A stretch of DNA of 6,597 bases from Acidobacteriota bacterium (GTDB lineage: Bacteria; Acidobacteriota; Terriglobia; Terriglobales; SCQP01): assembly GCA_021823305.1 (NCBI GenBank), contig JAKAOE010000110.1, forward strand, positions 1 through 6,597, read 5' to 3'. This document shows positions 5,779-6,597 of this stretch, piece after piece; positions within the stretch are counted from its first letter, which is position 1; every line of letters starts with the position of its first letter. The notes under the pieces were generated by a model, which saw only the letters and a program-made list of their open reading frames with translations, ran no database searches and was not told where the DNA came from. The translations under genes were made by a program, and so were the position numbers.

Positions 5779-6539
5779 AACGTCGGCTTCAGCAGCCGTC
5801 CGGCGCTGATCGTGCCGCTGTCCGGCACGCCGTAAATGAAGCTTTCGCCGTAATCCCAGGCCGCATGCAGCCCCACCGCGAACCACAGGCTGCCCGTCCG
5901 CCGCCAGGTGATGCAGAAGAACAGCCCGATCAGCCCTGCCGACAGCGCCCCCAGCGCGTCCTCGCCGGTGTTGCCCAGGTGCACTGCCCCGAACGCCAGC
6001 GACAGCAGGATCGCCGCCGGCCAAAACCCCATCCCGCCGCTGAGCGTCGTCAGCGCGTAGCCGCGGAAGAGGAACTCCTCGAAGAACCCCACCGTCAGGA
6101 ACGCCGCCGCCCACCCCAGCGCGTACTCCGCCAGCCGCCCTCCTTGCAGTTGCAGCGTGCCGAACGAGTACGCCCCGCTCACCGCGATCAGCAGCAGCAG
6201 CAGCGTCAGCGCGAGAAACCCCCACAGCGCGCCCTGCCAGAACCGCTTCCCGAACGCCTCCCGCCCCGGCAACCCATAGGCCCCGAACCGCCGCCGCTCC
6301 AGCCGCGCCATGATCCAGGTGGCCAGCAGCAGAAAGGCCAGCGGCAGCGCCTCGCTTAGCCCCACCGACGCCGGCGTGAACACCGAGGTTCGCGGCCCCA
6401 CGTGCCGCATCGCCCACAGCAGCGCCAACCGCAGCAGCGGCAGCAGCCCCACCACCAGCAGCAGGAACACCAGGAACCGCCATCCCGCCCGCAGCCCTGC
6501 AAAACTGCGCTCTTCCGGAACGCTGAACAACAGGTTCAT
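5622..6539 (-). CDS. CPBP-family (CAAX/Rce1-like) intramembrane metalloprotease
   Basis: Multi-pass membrane protein of 305 aa with the three motifs of the CPBP (Abi/CAAX prenyl protease 2) family. These are E154-E155-F-L-F-R159 (EExxxR), F183-G-A-V-H187 (FxxxH) and H225-A-A-W-D229 (the third metal-site histidine). Hydrophobic segments lie at about 21-43, 61-79, 102-120, 137-153, 172-186, 197-211, 217-228 and 268-287. In eukaryotic Rce1 these residues cleave prenylated proteins; bacterial members have varied or unknown targets, including bacteriocin self-immunity and protein processing, and nothing here points to one. ATG 6539 is supported by AGGA 8 nt upstream (6551-6548). The last ~18 residues are Pro/Ala/Ser-rich and lie in the 157-bp tail-to-tail overlap with the epimerase-like gene. 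It appears to be a single gene, with no partner visible before the right edge. Confidence 0.92.
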   Translation of the reverse strand: MNLLFSVPEERSFAGLRAGWRFLVFLLLVVGLLPLLRLALLWAMRHVGPRTSVFTPASVGLSEALPLAFLLLATWIMARLERRRFGAYGLPGREAFGKRFWQGALWGFLALTLLLLLIAVSGAYSFGTLQLQGGRLAEYALGWAAAFLTVGFFEEFLFRGYALTTLSGGMGFWPAAILLSLAFGAVHLGNTGEDALGALSAGLIGLFFCITWRRTGSLWFAVGLHAAWDYGESFIYGVPDSGTISAGRLLKPTFHGSRWITGGSVGPEGSVWVFVVIALLFIAFALLTPPAAPTPSASNTASSDA

Positions 6540-6547
6540 AGCCCGAA

Positions 6548-6551
6548 TCCT
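6548..6551 (-). promoter_or_regulatory. Ribosome-binding site of the CPBP protease gene
   Basis: AGGA on the minus strand, 8 nt before ATG 6539, supports that start. I see no convincing -35/-10 pair in the remaining bases to the right edge, so the promoter may lie outside the window. Confidence 0.5.
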
Positions 6552-6597
6552 ACCAGACGCGGCAACTCGGAAATGCCCGAGCGCCAGCGGTCGTACC

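Noticed and set aside
5005..6483. A 492-codon minus-strand Gly/Ala-rich frame
   Set aside because: It shadows both the CPBP gene and the epimerase-like gene, with no motif of its own.
6566..6581. Small CTCGG/CCGAG hairpin near the right edge
   Set aside because: It is a five-bp stem with no T-run, common by chance at this GC content.

Overview
The window is a GC-rich bacterial segment. It holds the start of a division and cell wall (dcw) cluster on the minus strand, followed to the right by two genes unrelated to it. The very high GC, a small basic FtsL-like protein, a division transpeptidase with a C-terminal PASTA domain, and the style of the CPBP protease together suggest an Acidobacteriota-like organism. 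That placement is inferred from protein style, not from a marker gene search.

Reading the minus strand from 4480 down to 1, the order is: a probable promoter, a four-unit MraZ operator, mraZ, rsmH (mraW), an ftsL-like gene, ftsI (transpeptidase with PASTA), and the 5' part of murE, which runs off the left edge. Gaps are short (6, 31 and 21 nt) except between rsmH and ftsL. The genes are therefore probably one transcription unit, autoregulated by MraZ at its head. RsmH methylates 16S rRNA, FtsL and FtsI act in septal peptidoglycan synthesis, and MurE adds the third residue of the stem peptide.

The exception is a gap of 120 nt between rsmH and ftsL. It contains most of a block bounded by a perfect 12-bp inverted repeat and flanked by a possible 4-bp duplication (CCAG). 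This looks like a small MITE-like or decayed insertion. It supplies the last four codons of rsmH (EPVS); the adjoining stop codon lies within the block, just inside the repeat arm. Removing it on paper joins rsmH to a longer tail that overlaps the ftsL start, as expected in a compact dcw operon.

To the right, a plus-strand gene (4615-5778) encodes an NAD(P)-binding epimerase/dehydratase-like protein, divergent from mraZ across about 209 bp. Its 3' end overlaps by 157 bp, tail to tail, a minus-strand gene (5622-6539) for a CPBP-family intramembrane protease. The large arginine- or proline-rich open frames opposite the real genes are GC-driven shadows and are not annotated. No tRNA, rRNA, CRISPR array or convincing intrinsic terminator was seen.
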